Shown here piece after piece: positions 1-6,280 of a stretch of 7,187 nt of DNA; the stretch's first letter is position 1; each line of letters opens with the position of its first letter. Source of the DNA: an uncultured Sulfurimonas sp. (GTDB lineage: Bacteria; Campylobacterota; Campylobacteria; Campylobacterales; Sulfurimonadaceae); NCBI GenBank assembly GCA_937914675.1, contig CALDOC010000095.1, forward strand, positions 1 to 7,187. Direction: 5' to 3'. The position numbers and the translations under genes were made by a program. The notes beneath the pieces are model-generated. The model did not search any database and was not told where the DNA came from. It worked only from the letters and a program-made list of their open reading frames with translations.

Positions 1-45
1 GGAGAAATAGGGTTACGTCGCTTTAGCTCTCGCCAGAGTGGTTGA
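1..45 (+). CDS. Possible C-terminal tail of an upstream gene (partial)
   Basis: Frame 1 is open from the window edge and ends at a TGA at 43-45; the other two + frames hit TAG within the first 24 bases. The 14 readable residues (GEIGLRRFSSRQSG) are basic and polar, compatible with a protein C-terminus but too short to identify. The TGA overlaps the TTGACTTA box of the promoter-like repeat at 42-81. A gene end directly before a promoter would match an ancestral order of upstream gene, promoter, DUF2892 gene, purM. An open run of 14 codons can occur by chance, so this is tentative. Confidence 0.25.
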   Translation, partial: GEIGLRRFSSRQSG

Positions 46-81
46 CTTAGAAGAGCTATAATTGCGCGATATTTCTAAAAT
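42..81 (+). repeat. Degenerate copy of the DUF2892-purM promoter (direct repeat, copy A)
   Basis: This segment repeats the promoter at 5003-5051. TTGACTTA (42-49) matches 5003-5010, AAGAGCTATAATTGCGC (51-67) matches 5021-5037, ATATTT (69-74) matches 5039-5044 and TAAAAT (76-81) matches 5046-5051. From base 51 to 81 the match is 29 of 31. The 10 bases between the two boxes in the other copy are reduced to a single G here, so TTGACT and TATAAT (57-62) are only 9 nt apart, too close for a sigma70 -35/-10 pair. The TAG stop of the minus-strand barrel gene (75-77) lies inside the repeat, at one of its two mismatches. It is probably a decayed promoter; if it fires, the transcript would run antisense into the barrel gene. 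Confidence 0.7.
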
Positions 82-1199
82 GAAATTTTAACGCCTGCTT
101 GCAAAACGTTGCCCGCGAATCCAAATTTGTTTGAGACTTCCAAATTTACGTACTTATAGTAAGCTCCGAACAAAAGAGTTTTATTCTCTAGCTGATAGCC
201 TAGTTTGTATCTTCCCTTATAAATTTTGAGGTTTACGTATGGTTCATTGGAGTGGACGTTTTCATACGCTTTTAGATTGTTCCCAATCGCCATGTTCTCA
301 AAGAGTTCATAATTGAGCGAGGCTCTATAATACTGCGGAAGTTTTTGTTTGAAAGAGACTCCATACTCGTAATAACCAACTCCAAAAGGTTTGTAGTGTT
401 TATACCCATCTTCGCCTACGTAAATCACCTCGCTATCCAAATCATAATGCATAAAAGTTACGTTTTTCCAGTACACGTAAGAGGCTACGTTGAAGGCGCC
501 CATATAAAAATAGAGCTTGTCTCGATTGTAAACGTACTCTATGTCAACGCCATAGCCAAGGCCTTGTGGCGACTCGCTAAGAGTTGGGTTTTTGCTTATT
601 AGATTTTTCTTGGAGTAGACGTAATCAAAACTTCCGACAAATTTTTCCGAGTCGGTGTAACCGTTGGCTCTGATGTGATGGAGGTCGTTGGCGTAATTGA
701 GTTTCGCTTTTAAACTTAAATAATGAGCGCTTTGTACGGTAAAAACTTTTTGAACAAAAACTCCATAAGCGTCGCAATAATTACCCTCTCCCTCAATGGG
801 CTTTTGAGCCATCGTTTTGTATATTTCTTTGCTTGCTAGGAGTTGAAAAAAATCTTTTTGCGAGTTGTACAAGAGCTCCACAAAACCATCGTTTATGCTG
901 ATTTGAGCGATTTTTTCACCAAAGACGCCAAACTTGAAACCCCCGTAATTATAATACGCGTCAGAATATATTTGAGCGAAAGCGTTGTTGCTTTTTTTGT
1001 GCGCTGGAACCTCTTCCCACTCTTGATCAAATATATTAAACGGAAGTTTGTCGGATTGCGCGTCTATTTTCGCGCTGAAGTTGATGGTGTCGTTCGCGTC
1101 TCTAAAGTCATAACTGTAATAACTCAGGGCGAAAAGTTGAGTCTGGAGTAAAAAAAGGACGCCAAAGGCGATCCTTTTTTTGAGTTGAGCGCTATTCAA
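75..1199 (-). CDS. Predicted outer-membrane beta-barrel protein, unknown family
   Basis: A 374-aa protein with a Sec signal peptide: basic LKKR at residues 6-9, a hydrophobic core to about residue 18, and likely cleavage after LFA (residue 24). The mature part is very rich in Tyr, Phe, Asn and Lys, shows alternating polar/aromatic stretches and ends in Phe (VKISF), the usual C-terminal signature of outer-membrane barrels recognised by BamA. I do not recognise a named family; a porin-like or accessory barrel role is inference. The start is TTG, 2 nt after the TAA of the upstream lipoprotein gene. No Shine-Dalgarno precedes it, and no other in-frame ATG, GTG or TTG would keep the signal peptide, so translation is probably coupled to the gene before it. 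The signal-peptide codons contain a terminator-shaped hairpin (1150-1181) with A7 and T7 runs. The stop lies within the promoter-like repeat at 42-81. Confidence 0.8.
   Translation of the reverse strand: MNSAQLKKRIAFGVLFLLQTQLFALSYYSYDFRDANDTINFSAKIDAQSDKLPFNIFDQEWEEVPAHKKSNNAFAQIYSDAYYNYGGFKFGVFGEKIAQISINDGFVELLYNSQKDFFQLLASKEIYKTMAQKPIEGEGNYCDAYGVFVQKVFTVQSAHYLSLKAKLNYANDLHHIRANGYTDSEKFVGSFDYVYSKKNLISKNPTLSESPQGLGYGVDIEYVYNRDKLYFYMGAFNVASYVYWKNVTFMHYDLDSEVIYVGEDGYKHYKPFGVGYYEYGVSFKQKLPQYYRASLNYELFENMAIGNNLKAYENVHSNEPYVNLKIYKGRYKLGYQLENKTLLFGAYYKYVNLEVSNKFGFAGNVLQAGVKISF
1150..1181. terminator. Intrinsic-terminator-shaped hairpin inside the barrel gene's signal-peptide codons
   Basis: Read on the minus strand, seven A, GGA, a bulged T and CGCC pair with GGCG, TCC and seven T across a TTT loop. 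That gives 14 bp with one bulge: a GC-rich upper stem flanked by A7 and T7. This is the form of a Rho-independent terminator and works on either strand. It starts about 20 nt after the lipoprotein stop codon, where a terminator would be expected, yet it falls in codons of the barrel ORF (about residues 7-17). Lys-Lys-Arg followed by Val-Leu-Phe-Leu codons could create such pairing by accident, so function is inferred from shape and position. Confidence 0.55.
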
Positions 1200-1212
1200 A
1201 GTTAGAATAGCG
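1190..1212. promoter_or_regulatory. 8-bp inverted repeat whose loop holds a stop and a start codon
   Basis: CGCTATTC (1190-1197) and GAATAGCG (1205-1212) are perfect inverted repeats separated by 7 nt. On the minus-strand mRNA the loop carries the TAA stop of the lipoprotein gene (1204-1202) and the first two bases of the TTG start of the barrel gene (1199-1197); its third base pairs in the stem. Such a hairpin would block independent ribosome entry at the TTG, while ribosomes finishing the lipoprotein would melt it. This fits translational coupling; it is inference from structure. Confidence 0.5.
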
Positions 1213-4200
1213 TTTCGCTTGAGTTGTCGGAGTATTTAATCTCCCAACCATTGCCTGTAACGTCTTCACCAAAATCAGCGAGAGTCGCGCCATCTTTGTT
1301 TACAACTTTTAAAGAGAAGTTGCTAGAAGTCGGAGTGTTGTAGCTTCCTACATAGCTACTTAGCACGCCATTGCTATCTGCTATGTTCAACGCGTCCATT
1401 CCAGTAGCCGCCGTTCTCGTGAAATGCAAGCCAAGTTTATAACTAGCGTTGCGAGTCAAGAGAGTGTAGAGGTCTACGTCATTGCCTGCGAAATTCGCGG
1501 TCGCGGTCATGTCAAAAGGTGCGAAGCCATTTGCCGTCACGCTTCCAGAGAGACTTGCGGTTCCCGTAAATTGAGTGTCCCCATCTCCAGAGATTATGTT
1601 GGTGGTAGTTCCATTCGCGTCCGCATAACCTGTAAACTTAGCGTTTCTATACTCATACATGCCGCTAAAGCTCAAAAATTGATTAGTGGGAAAATTTTCT
1701 AAAGCGACGCTCGCTTCAATCTTCAACGTTTCGTTGTCACTATCTACAAGAGAGAGTTGCAAAGTGTCCAGTTTGGCGCTTAGGATGTTTCTAAGCTCAA
1801 AACCGTCATTTGTAGTATTGTAATAAGTGCTATAGTCTATAGAATAATTTTCAAATTGCGATTTACCATCATTGTAGAAGTAGTAGTAGTCGTTATTGTT
1901 ATTATCATCTGTTAGCGTTAAGAAGTCCTCGTTTGGCATAACAACGTTTAACTCCGCCATTTTGACATAACTTTCTCCATCAGTCACCTCAATATTTTGA
2001 GCGTATATTTTGCTCTCTGCTCCTCTGTCGATTCCAGCGATTGCTATTATCTTTTTACTACCATGAGTTAAGGTACCATCAAATTTGACATCAAAAGTCC
2101 TATCTAAGAGATCTTTATTGGCAACTACTCTTATATCTGTCACCGTAATAGGTACGCCATTGAGGGATAAGTTACCGTCATTTGGAACATACGCTTCACC
2201 CTCATTTCTAAAGTAAATTCGTTGCGTAGAATAAGTTGTATTATTACTCCAATAAGAATTACTCCGTGCGCTATCAACGACCATGTCTACTCCGTTGACT
2301 TTCGCCACAACTTTGTCTTTATCCGTATAGTATGGCGTTAGAGTGGCTCCATCTAAACATGTAACAGTGTTGCTCATGCCCGTTAATTGGTAGTATGCAT
2401 AACTATAATTTTCAGTCACAGTACAAGAAACAGTTTCGCCATTTTGAGCAGTGACGTTGTACTCATTAGAATTGTACGAGGTATAGTTATTGTTCGCGTC
2501 TGGAGTGGTTGAAGCACTGCCTAAGTATCTAGATGTCATATGCGTCGCAAAACTTTGCGTTCCATTTTGGTTGACCATAAGCAATGGAGAATATGAAGAT
2601 ACGTAAGAATTGGCGCTGTTAGCCACATCGTTGATAAGAGCGTTAAAGGAAGTGTTTAAAGTGATTTCTCCACTAAACGTTGGTTCACCACTTAAACCGA
2701 CGTATGAGCCGGTAAGAACACTCGGGCTTCCCTCGTTAAGAGCTAAAGCGCCATTTAAAGTTCTGCCGCCAGATTTTATCTCTCCCTCAAATTTAACAGC
2801 TATGTTTTGGAACATGTTGACGTCGTTGATGGCCGTATTGACTCCTGATGAGATTTCCAATTTTGTCAACGCCATCGCTCCACCATTCTTTCCATCCATC
2901 GTACCGTTCGCCACAAGTGAGGCTTGAGTACCGGCAAAAGACAAGTTGGTGACATAAAGACTATAATCCGTTCCAGCAAATGAAAGCGCTCCACTTTTAG
3001 AAACTGACGTGAGAGTATTGTCACTGTTCGCGGTTATCGTTAGCGTAAGCGTTTGACCATTCATAGTAAACATCTCTGTTCCTATAACGCCATCTGAAGA
3101 GTATGTATTAGAGATGTTGTCATCTCCTACGGTAACGCTCCAATCGTCTGTATAGTTATAATTTTTCGTCGCGTTGTCTATCGCGGTCAATCTATCCACA
3201 ATCGAAGTAACCGTAGCGTTAAAATCACTCTCGACGCTTGTGGCAAACGCGTCTACTGAGTTTTGCAAAGCGGTCGCCGAATCACCAAAATCGGTAGAGA
3301 TGGCTCTAACAGCCGGGTCTACTTTTGTTTTTAGTGAATCTACTTGCGAGCCAACTATAGTGGAGAGGTTTGCGTCGGGAGTTTCCAAATCAACAAAAGT
3401 CATGGTCGTCTCACGAAGTTGAGCGAACATGTTTTTGGCGTCCGCCACGGTTGCCGCCGTCGTTGGAGTTAACAAGCCATTTATATCTTTTTGTAGAGTT
3501 GACACGTTCTCAATGATGATTTTAGTTCCCTCCGCGTTTGTATAAATAGCTCTAGCTTCACTCAGCGCCTGTTTGGCGATGTCGGCTTGGGCTTGTATGG
3601 CGTCCTTTTGCGTTTGCACAAAGAGAGCCTCTTTGTTTGTTTCTACCGTCGCGGCTAATCTTTTCGCTTCAGCGAGAGCCGCTTCAGCTGTGAGAGCTTT
3701 TTGCTCCGCGTCGCTATATTTGTTAGCTTGTTCACGCGCGGCTTTCGCGTCCTCTTCTATTTGTTTCACTAAAGAGGCGATTAAGCTTAAATCCGTGTTT
3801 ATTTCTATGGATGTGACGACTGTTTGCGCCGCCGTTTCAAGATCTTCATTCGCGTCTTCGGCTTTTTGTACCGCTATCTCAACTGTTTTTACATTAGAGG
3901 TAATCTCTAATTCAATCGCCTTGTTGACGTTGTCAATCGCTTCATCAAGCGCGGCAGTCGCGGCCGATGGAGTTAAAGCGTTTGTGATAGTTTCTTCCGC
4001 TCTTGACGCGGCGTTTACCGCAAGTGTCGCGGAAGTTTCAGCCACCGCGGTTGCCGCAACTTTCGCTACCGTATTATCGGCGTAAATTACCGTCGCCACA
4101 TTTTTAATGGTCTCGGTTATCACCGTTTCAGTTAAATCAACCACGCTGCCCGTAAACTTTGTGACTATCTCTTTAAATACGGAGTTCATAGTGTCACTGA

Positions 4201-4822
4201 TGGAGGTATTGGTGTTCGCTCCGGCGACTGATGAGGATACCGCATGCACCAAAACTTGAAGTTTTGTTTGTTGCGCGAGTACTTTTTGGGCGTTGAGCGC
4301 GGTGTCTGTATTGGCGTCATTTACTCCCGAGTACGGGTCAAAAGTTGTCAAATCGACATTTACGCCGCTTAAACCCATCGCCGCTTTTACTTTTGTTTGG
4401 GCTTCTTCCGGAGTGTTTCCACTCTCTACGAGCGATTGCACGGCGGAGGTCAAAGGCGAGACGACCGTTGAACCAGCGGGTGCTTTCAAACTTCCAGTAA
4501 AAGGAGCGTTGGTACTTAAATCCGTACCTCCTCTTAAGAGTAGGGGTCCCGAGAACGTCGTGGCTGGAAGCACAAATTTTCCATCTCCGCCCGTTATCGC
4601 TGCAGGCTCGTCGGTGTCACATTGATTGTTCTGGTTTACGTCGAGACATACGGTTGAACCGACCAAAATTCCATCTATTCCTATTCCACTAAAAATGGTA
4701 CCGGTAACTGGGTCTATATCATTTGAAACACCGCTATCGCCACTACTACTACAACCTATCATTGTGAAGGCAAGCGTTGATACTACTATCGAGATTGATG
4801 ATTTCATGAATTTACTTCTCAT
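1202..4822 (-). CDS. Very large lipoprotein with Ca-loop-like module, helical stalk and beta-rich C-terminus
   Basis: A 1206-aa predicted lipoprotein. The ATG at 4822 is supported by AAGGA six bases upstream (4829-4833); the second Met (residue 6) has a weaker site. The signal peptide ends in TMIGC, so Cys24 would be lipidated; Ser at +2 does not suggest inner-membrane retention. Residues about 45-165 form a module with CLDVNQNNQCDTDEP (59-73), resembling calcium-binding Asp/Asn loops, then APAGSTVVSPLT (114-125), a combination I recall from large surface proteins of marine bacteria. Residues about 165-550 are Ala/Glu/Lys-rich and helical, with coiled-coil character at about 355-430. Residues about 556-1206 are Thr/Ser/Asn/Gly-rich and beta-like, with recurrent F-x-G turns (for example 1051-1066 and 1085-1112) and a Cys pair at 800 and 822. 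No catalytic motif is visible. A structural, adhesive or scaffold role at the cell surface is inference. It is the first gene of a pair with the downstream barrel gene. Confidence 0.88.
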   Translation of the reverse strand: MRSKFMKSSISIVVSTLAFTMIGCSSSGDSGVSNDIDPVTGTIFSGIGIDGILVGSTVCLDVNQNNQCDTDEPAAITGGDGKFVLPATTFSGPLLLRGGTDLSTNAPFTGSLKAPAGSTVVSPLTSAVQSLVESGNTPEEAQTKVKAAMGLSGVNVDLTTFDPYSGVNDANTDTALNAQKVLAQQTKLQVLVHAVSSSVAGANTNTSISDTMNSVFKEIVTKFTGSVVDLTETVITETIKNVATVIYADNTVAKVAATAVAETSATLAVNAASRAEETITNALTPSAATAALDEAIDNVNKAIELEITSNVKTVEIAVQKAEDANEDLETAAQTVVTSIEINTDLSLIASLVKQIEEDAKAAREQANKYSDAEQKALTAEAALAEAKRLAATVETNKEALFVQTQKDAIQAQADIAKQALSEARAIYTNAEGTKIIIENVSTLQKDINGLLTPTTAATVADAKNMFAQLRETTMTFVDLETPDANLSTIVGSQVDSLKTKVDPAVRAISTDFGDSATALQNSVDAFATSVESDFNATVTSIVDRLTAIDNATKNYNYTDDWSVTVGDDNISNTYSSDGVIGTEMFTMNGQTLTLTITANSDNTLTSVSKSGALSFAGTDYSLYVTNLSFAGTQASLVANGTMDGKNGGAMALTKLEISSGVNTAINDVNMFQNIAVKFEGEIKSGGRTLNGALALNEGSPSVLTGSYVGLSGEPTFSGEITLNTSFNALINDVANSANSYVSSYSPLLMVNQNGTQSFATHMTSRYLGSASTTPDANNNYTSYNSNEYNVTAQNGETVSCTVTENYSYAYYQLTGMSNTVTCLDGATLTPYYTDKDKVVAKVNGVDMVVDSARSNSYWSNNTTYSTQRIYFRNEGEAYVPNDGNLSLNGVPITVTDIRVVANKDLLDRTFDVKFDGTLTHGSKKIIAIAGIDRGAESKIYAQNIEVTDGESYVKMAELNVVMPNEDFLTLTDDNNNNDYYYFYNDGKSQFENYSIDYSTYYNTTNDGFELRNILSAKLDTLQLSLVDSDNETLKIEASVALENFPTNQFLSFSGMYEYRNAKFTGYADANGTTTNIISGDGDTQFTGTASLSGSVTANGFAPFDMTATANFAGNDVDLYTLLTRNASYKLGLHFTRTAATGMDALNIADSNGVLSSYVGSYNTPTSSNFSLKVVNKDGATLADFGEDVTGNGWEIKYSDNSSETLF
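1865..1912 (-). repeat. Low-complexity Asp/Asn/Tyr codon run in the lipoprotein
   Basis: Codons for residues 971-986 (TDDNNNNDYYYFYNDG) form a near-trinucleotide repeat, visible on the + strand as AGTAGTAGT and TTATTGTTATTATC. The peptide looks like an exposed, possibly cation-binding loop between beta segments. Triplet slippage would change loop length without breaking the frame. Confidence 0.5.
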
Positions 4823-4914
4823 GCTATTTCCTTAGGTTTAAAATTAATATTCTGAGTTAATGGTACTCTTATCTAAATTAAATGAAAGTTAATTCAAATC
4901 AATAAATGACAACA

Positions 4915-4943
4915 ATTATATAAACATCTTTTGTTATGAAAAA
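4915..4943 (-). promoter_or_regulatory. Candidate promoter of the lipoprotein-barrel pair
   Basis: On the minus strand TATAAT (4920-4915) lies within TATATAATTG. Seventeen bases upstream is TTTTTC (4943-4938), part of a T8 tract (4946-4939). Campylobacterota sigma70 promoters commonly have a strong -10 and a T-rich rather than consensus -35, so this fits. It would give a leader of roughly 85 nt before the ATG at 4822. The leader is very AT-rich and no recognised riboswitch is apparent. No competing -10 in the interval is as good. Confidence 0.5.
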
Positions 4944-5002
4944 AAATTAGAATTTTGAAGGCTTGAAAATAGGGCGCGAAGACCGCATTCCTTGCAATTT
5001 TG

Positions 5003-5051
5003 TTGACTTAATCCTCCCATAAGAGCTATAATTGCGCAATATTTATAAAAT
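5003..5051 (+). promoter_or_regulatory. Sigma70 promoter of the DUF2892-purM operon (direct repeat, copy B)
   Basis: TTGACT (5003-5008) and a perfect TATAAT (5027-5032) are separated by 18 bp, followed by the GC-rich TTGCGC. Transcription should begin near 5039, giving a leader of about 26 nt before the DUF2892 ATG at 5065. This is the intact member of a promoter pair; its degenerate twin is at 42-81. It fires away from the lipoprotein gene, making 4823-5064 a divergent intergenic region. Confidence 0.8.
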
Positions 5052-5064
5052 AACGAGGTACGTA

Positions 5065-5262
5065 ATGGATGTGAATAAAATAAGAAAAGTTTGTCGAGTT
5101 GTGCGAATAGTGGCCGGATTGGCTTTGATCGCCGTGGGCGTCATCACTGGAAACTACTGGTTCTATTTGGGCGTTCTTCCTCTAATCGCGGGAGTGGCGA
5201 ACTTTTGTCCTTTATGTCTCATCACCAAACAGTGTGATTTACCTCAAAAGCCGGAGTTGTAA
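5065..5262 (+). CDS. Small DUF2892-type (YgaP-like) inner-membrane protein
   Basis: A 65-aa protein with two predicted membrane helices (about residues 13-28 and 33-53) joined by a short TGNYWF turn. The arrangement R-x-V-x-G-x-x-L-I-x-x-G, then G-x-x-P-L-I-x-G-x-x-x-F-C-P-L-C, matches the DUF2892 / YgaP transmembrane family (Pfam PF11127), whose function is not established for stand-alone members. Cys48 and Cys51 form a CPLC motif, with Cys57 nearby and Cys10 near the N-terminus. I chose the ATG at 5065 because GAGG (5055-5058) lies 6 nt upstream; a longer reading from TTG at 5032 would begin inside the -10 box. It ends 2 nt before purM, whose ribosome-binding site lies in its last codons, so the two are surely co-transcribed. 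Nothing visible ties it functionally to purine synthesis. Confidence 0.85.
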   Translation: MDVNKIRKVCRVVRIVAGLALIAVGVITGNYWFYLGVLPLIAGVANFCPLCLITKQCDLPQKPEL

Positions 5263-5264
5263 AA

Positions 5265-6260
5265 ATGAGTCAAATTAGTTATAAAGACGCGGGCGTTGAC
5301 ATAGACGCGGGGAATAGTTTTGTCGAAAATATCAAACCTTTGGTTAAATCCACCAAGATACCTGGAGTCCTCGGTGGGATTGGCTCTTTCGCCGGAGCGT
5401 TTGAACTGCCTAAAGGTTTTAAAGAACCCGTCATGTTGGCGGCGACTGACGGCGTCGGGACGAAACTGAAACTCGCCATCGATTCGGGCATTCACAACAC
5501 GGTCGGGATCGACTTGGTCGCCATGTGCGTAAACGACTTGCTTTGCAATTTTGGGACGCCGTCGTTTTTCCTAGACTATTACGCGACCGGTAAGCTTGAC
5601 GTGAAAAACGCGACTGCCGTCGTTGCCGGCATCGCCGAGGGTTGCATCCGTAGCGAATGCGCGCTTATCGGCGGCGAGACCGCGGAGATGCCTGGCATGT
5701 ACTCGGAAGATGATTACGATTTGGCCGGTTTCGCGGTAGGCGTCGCCGAAAAGAGCGAGATGGATAGAGTTTCCCTAGTGAGAGCCGGTCACAAACTCAT
5801 AGCGCTTCCAAGTTCGGGACTTCACTCAAACGGTTTTTCCCTCGCGAGAAAAGTGTTGTTTGAAAAAATGGGTAAAAAGTTTGAAGACGATTTTAACGGC
5901 AAGCCATTAATTGAAACTCTGCTAGAACCAACGACCATTTACGTAAAAACTTTCAAAGAGCTTAAAAACGAGATAGTCGCGATGGCTCACATCACGGGCG
6001 GCGGAATAGTTGAAAACCTGCCTCGCGTTTTACCTGAGCACTTAATGGCCGAGGTGCGAAGAGACTCCATAAGAGTGCTTCCAATCTTTGAACTCATGAG
6101 CGAACATGTCGAACGCGACGAGATGTTTAGAGCGTTTAACATGGGCGTCGGGATGATACTCGTCGTTGAAGAAAAAAACGTTGAGACAGTCTTGTCCAAA
6201 ACCGACGGTTACCTAATCGGTGAGATAAAAGAGGGTAAAAGAGAGGCCAAACTTATCTAA
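5265..6260 (+). CDS. purM: Phosphoribosylformylglycinamidine cyclo-ligase (AIR synthetase)
   Basis: PurM converts formylglycinamidine ribonucleotide plus ATP to aminoimidazole ribonucleotide, the fifth step of de novo purine synthesis, in the cytoplasm. Family motifs occur in the expected order: SYKDAGVDIDAGN (5-17), ATDGVGTKL (60-68), GIDLVAMCVNDLL (81-93), GGETAEMPGMY (136-146), SSGLHSNGFSLAR (183-195), HITGGGIVENLPR (242-254) and FNMGVGM (291-297). The 331-aa length is close to the usual ~345, and no key motif is broken. GGAG (5253-5256) lies 8 nt before the ATG, inside the end of the DUF2892 gene. Transcription is expected from the promoter at 5003-5032. The last 8 nt overlap the convergent gene at 6253-7089, and the terminator hairpin includes its final codons. 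Confidence 0.98.
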   Translation: MSQISYKDAGVDIDAGNSFVENIKPLVKSTKIPGVLGGIGSFAGAFELPKGFKEPVMLAATDGVGTKLKLAIDSGIHNTVGIDLVAMCVNDLLCNFGTPSFFLDYYATGKLDVKNATAVVAGIAEGCIRSECALIGGETAEMPGMYSEDDYDLAGFAVGVAEKSEMDRVSLVRAGHKLIALPSSGLHSNGFSLARKVLFEKMGKKFEDDFNGKPLIETLLEPTTIYVKTFKELKNEIVAMAHITGGGIVENLPRVLPEHLMAEVRRDSIRVLPIFELMSEHVERDEMFRAFNMGVGMILVVEEKNVETVLSKTDGYLIGEIKEGKREAKLI

Positions 6261-6280
6261 AAGTTTGAGCCAACTCTTTT
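6237..6280. terminator. Bidirectional terminator hairpin spanning the convergent gene ends
   Basis: Three nested complementary segments surround the two overlapping stop codons. CAAACTT (6248-6254) pairs with AAGTTTG (6261-6267), GGC (6245-6247) with GCC (6269-6271), and AAAAGAG (6237-6243) with CTCTTTT (6274-6280). That is 17 bp with a bulged A at 6268 and a small internal loop. The outer AAAA/TTTT arms give a short U tract on either strand, as in bidirectional intrinsic terminators. The loop ATCTAA contains the purM stop and part of the opposite stop. The U tract is only four bases, so efficiency may be moderate. Confidence 0.6.

Noticed and set aside
24..58. Inverted repeat TAGCTCT / AGAGCTA considered as a terminator for the minus-strand block
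   Set aside because: The loop is 21 nt, the stem only 7 bp, and no U tract follows on the minus strand. No convincing terminator for the barrel gene is visible in bases 1-74.
3573..4085. A 170-codon open frame on the + strand, rich in Ala and Ser
   Set aside because: It is antisense to the Ala-rich helical part of the lipoprotein gene, whose codon pattern keeps the opposite frame open. There is no ribosome-binding site or protein-like domain.
4293..4835. Two further + strand open frames (110 and 69 codons) over the lipoprotein N-terminus
   Set aside because: They are antisense shadows of the lipoprotein ORF, which has a signal peptide, lipobox and good ribosome-binding site.
4876..4894. Inverted repeat AATTAA / TTAATT in the lipoprotein leader considered as an operator
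   Set aside because: Six A/T-only pairs in a very AT-rich leader are expected by chance, and the site matches no regulator motif I know.
5032..5064. N-terminal extension of the DUF2892 protein from TTG at 5032
   Set aside because: That start would lie inside the -10 box and upstream of the expected transcription start. The ATG at 5065 has a GAGG site 6 nt upstream and gives the family's normal length.
4823..5064. Possible riboswitch or small RNA in the divergent intergenic region
   Set aside because: No recognised aptamer core or GC-rich stem with U tract is visible. The leader on the purM side is only about 26 nt.
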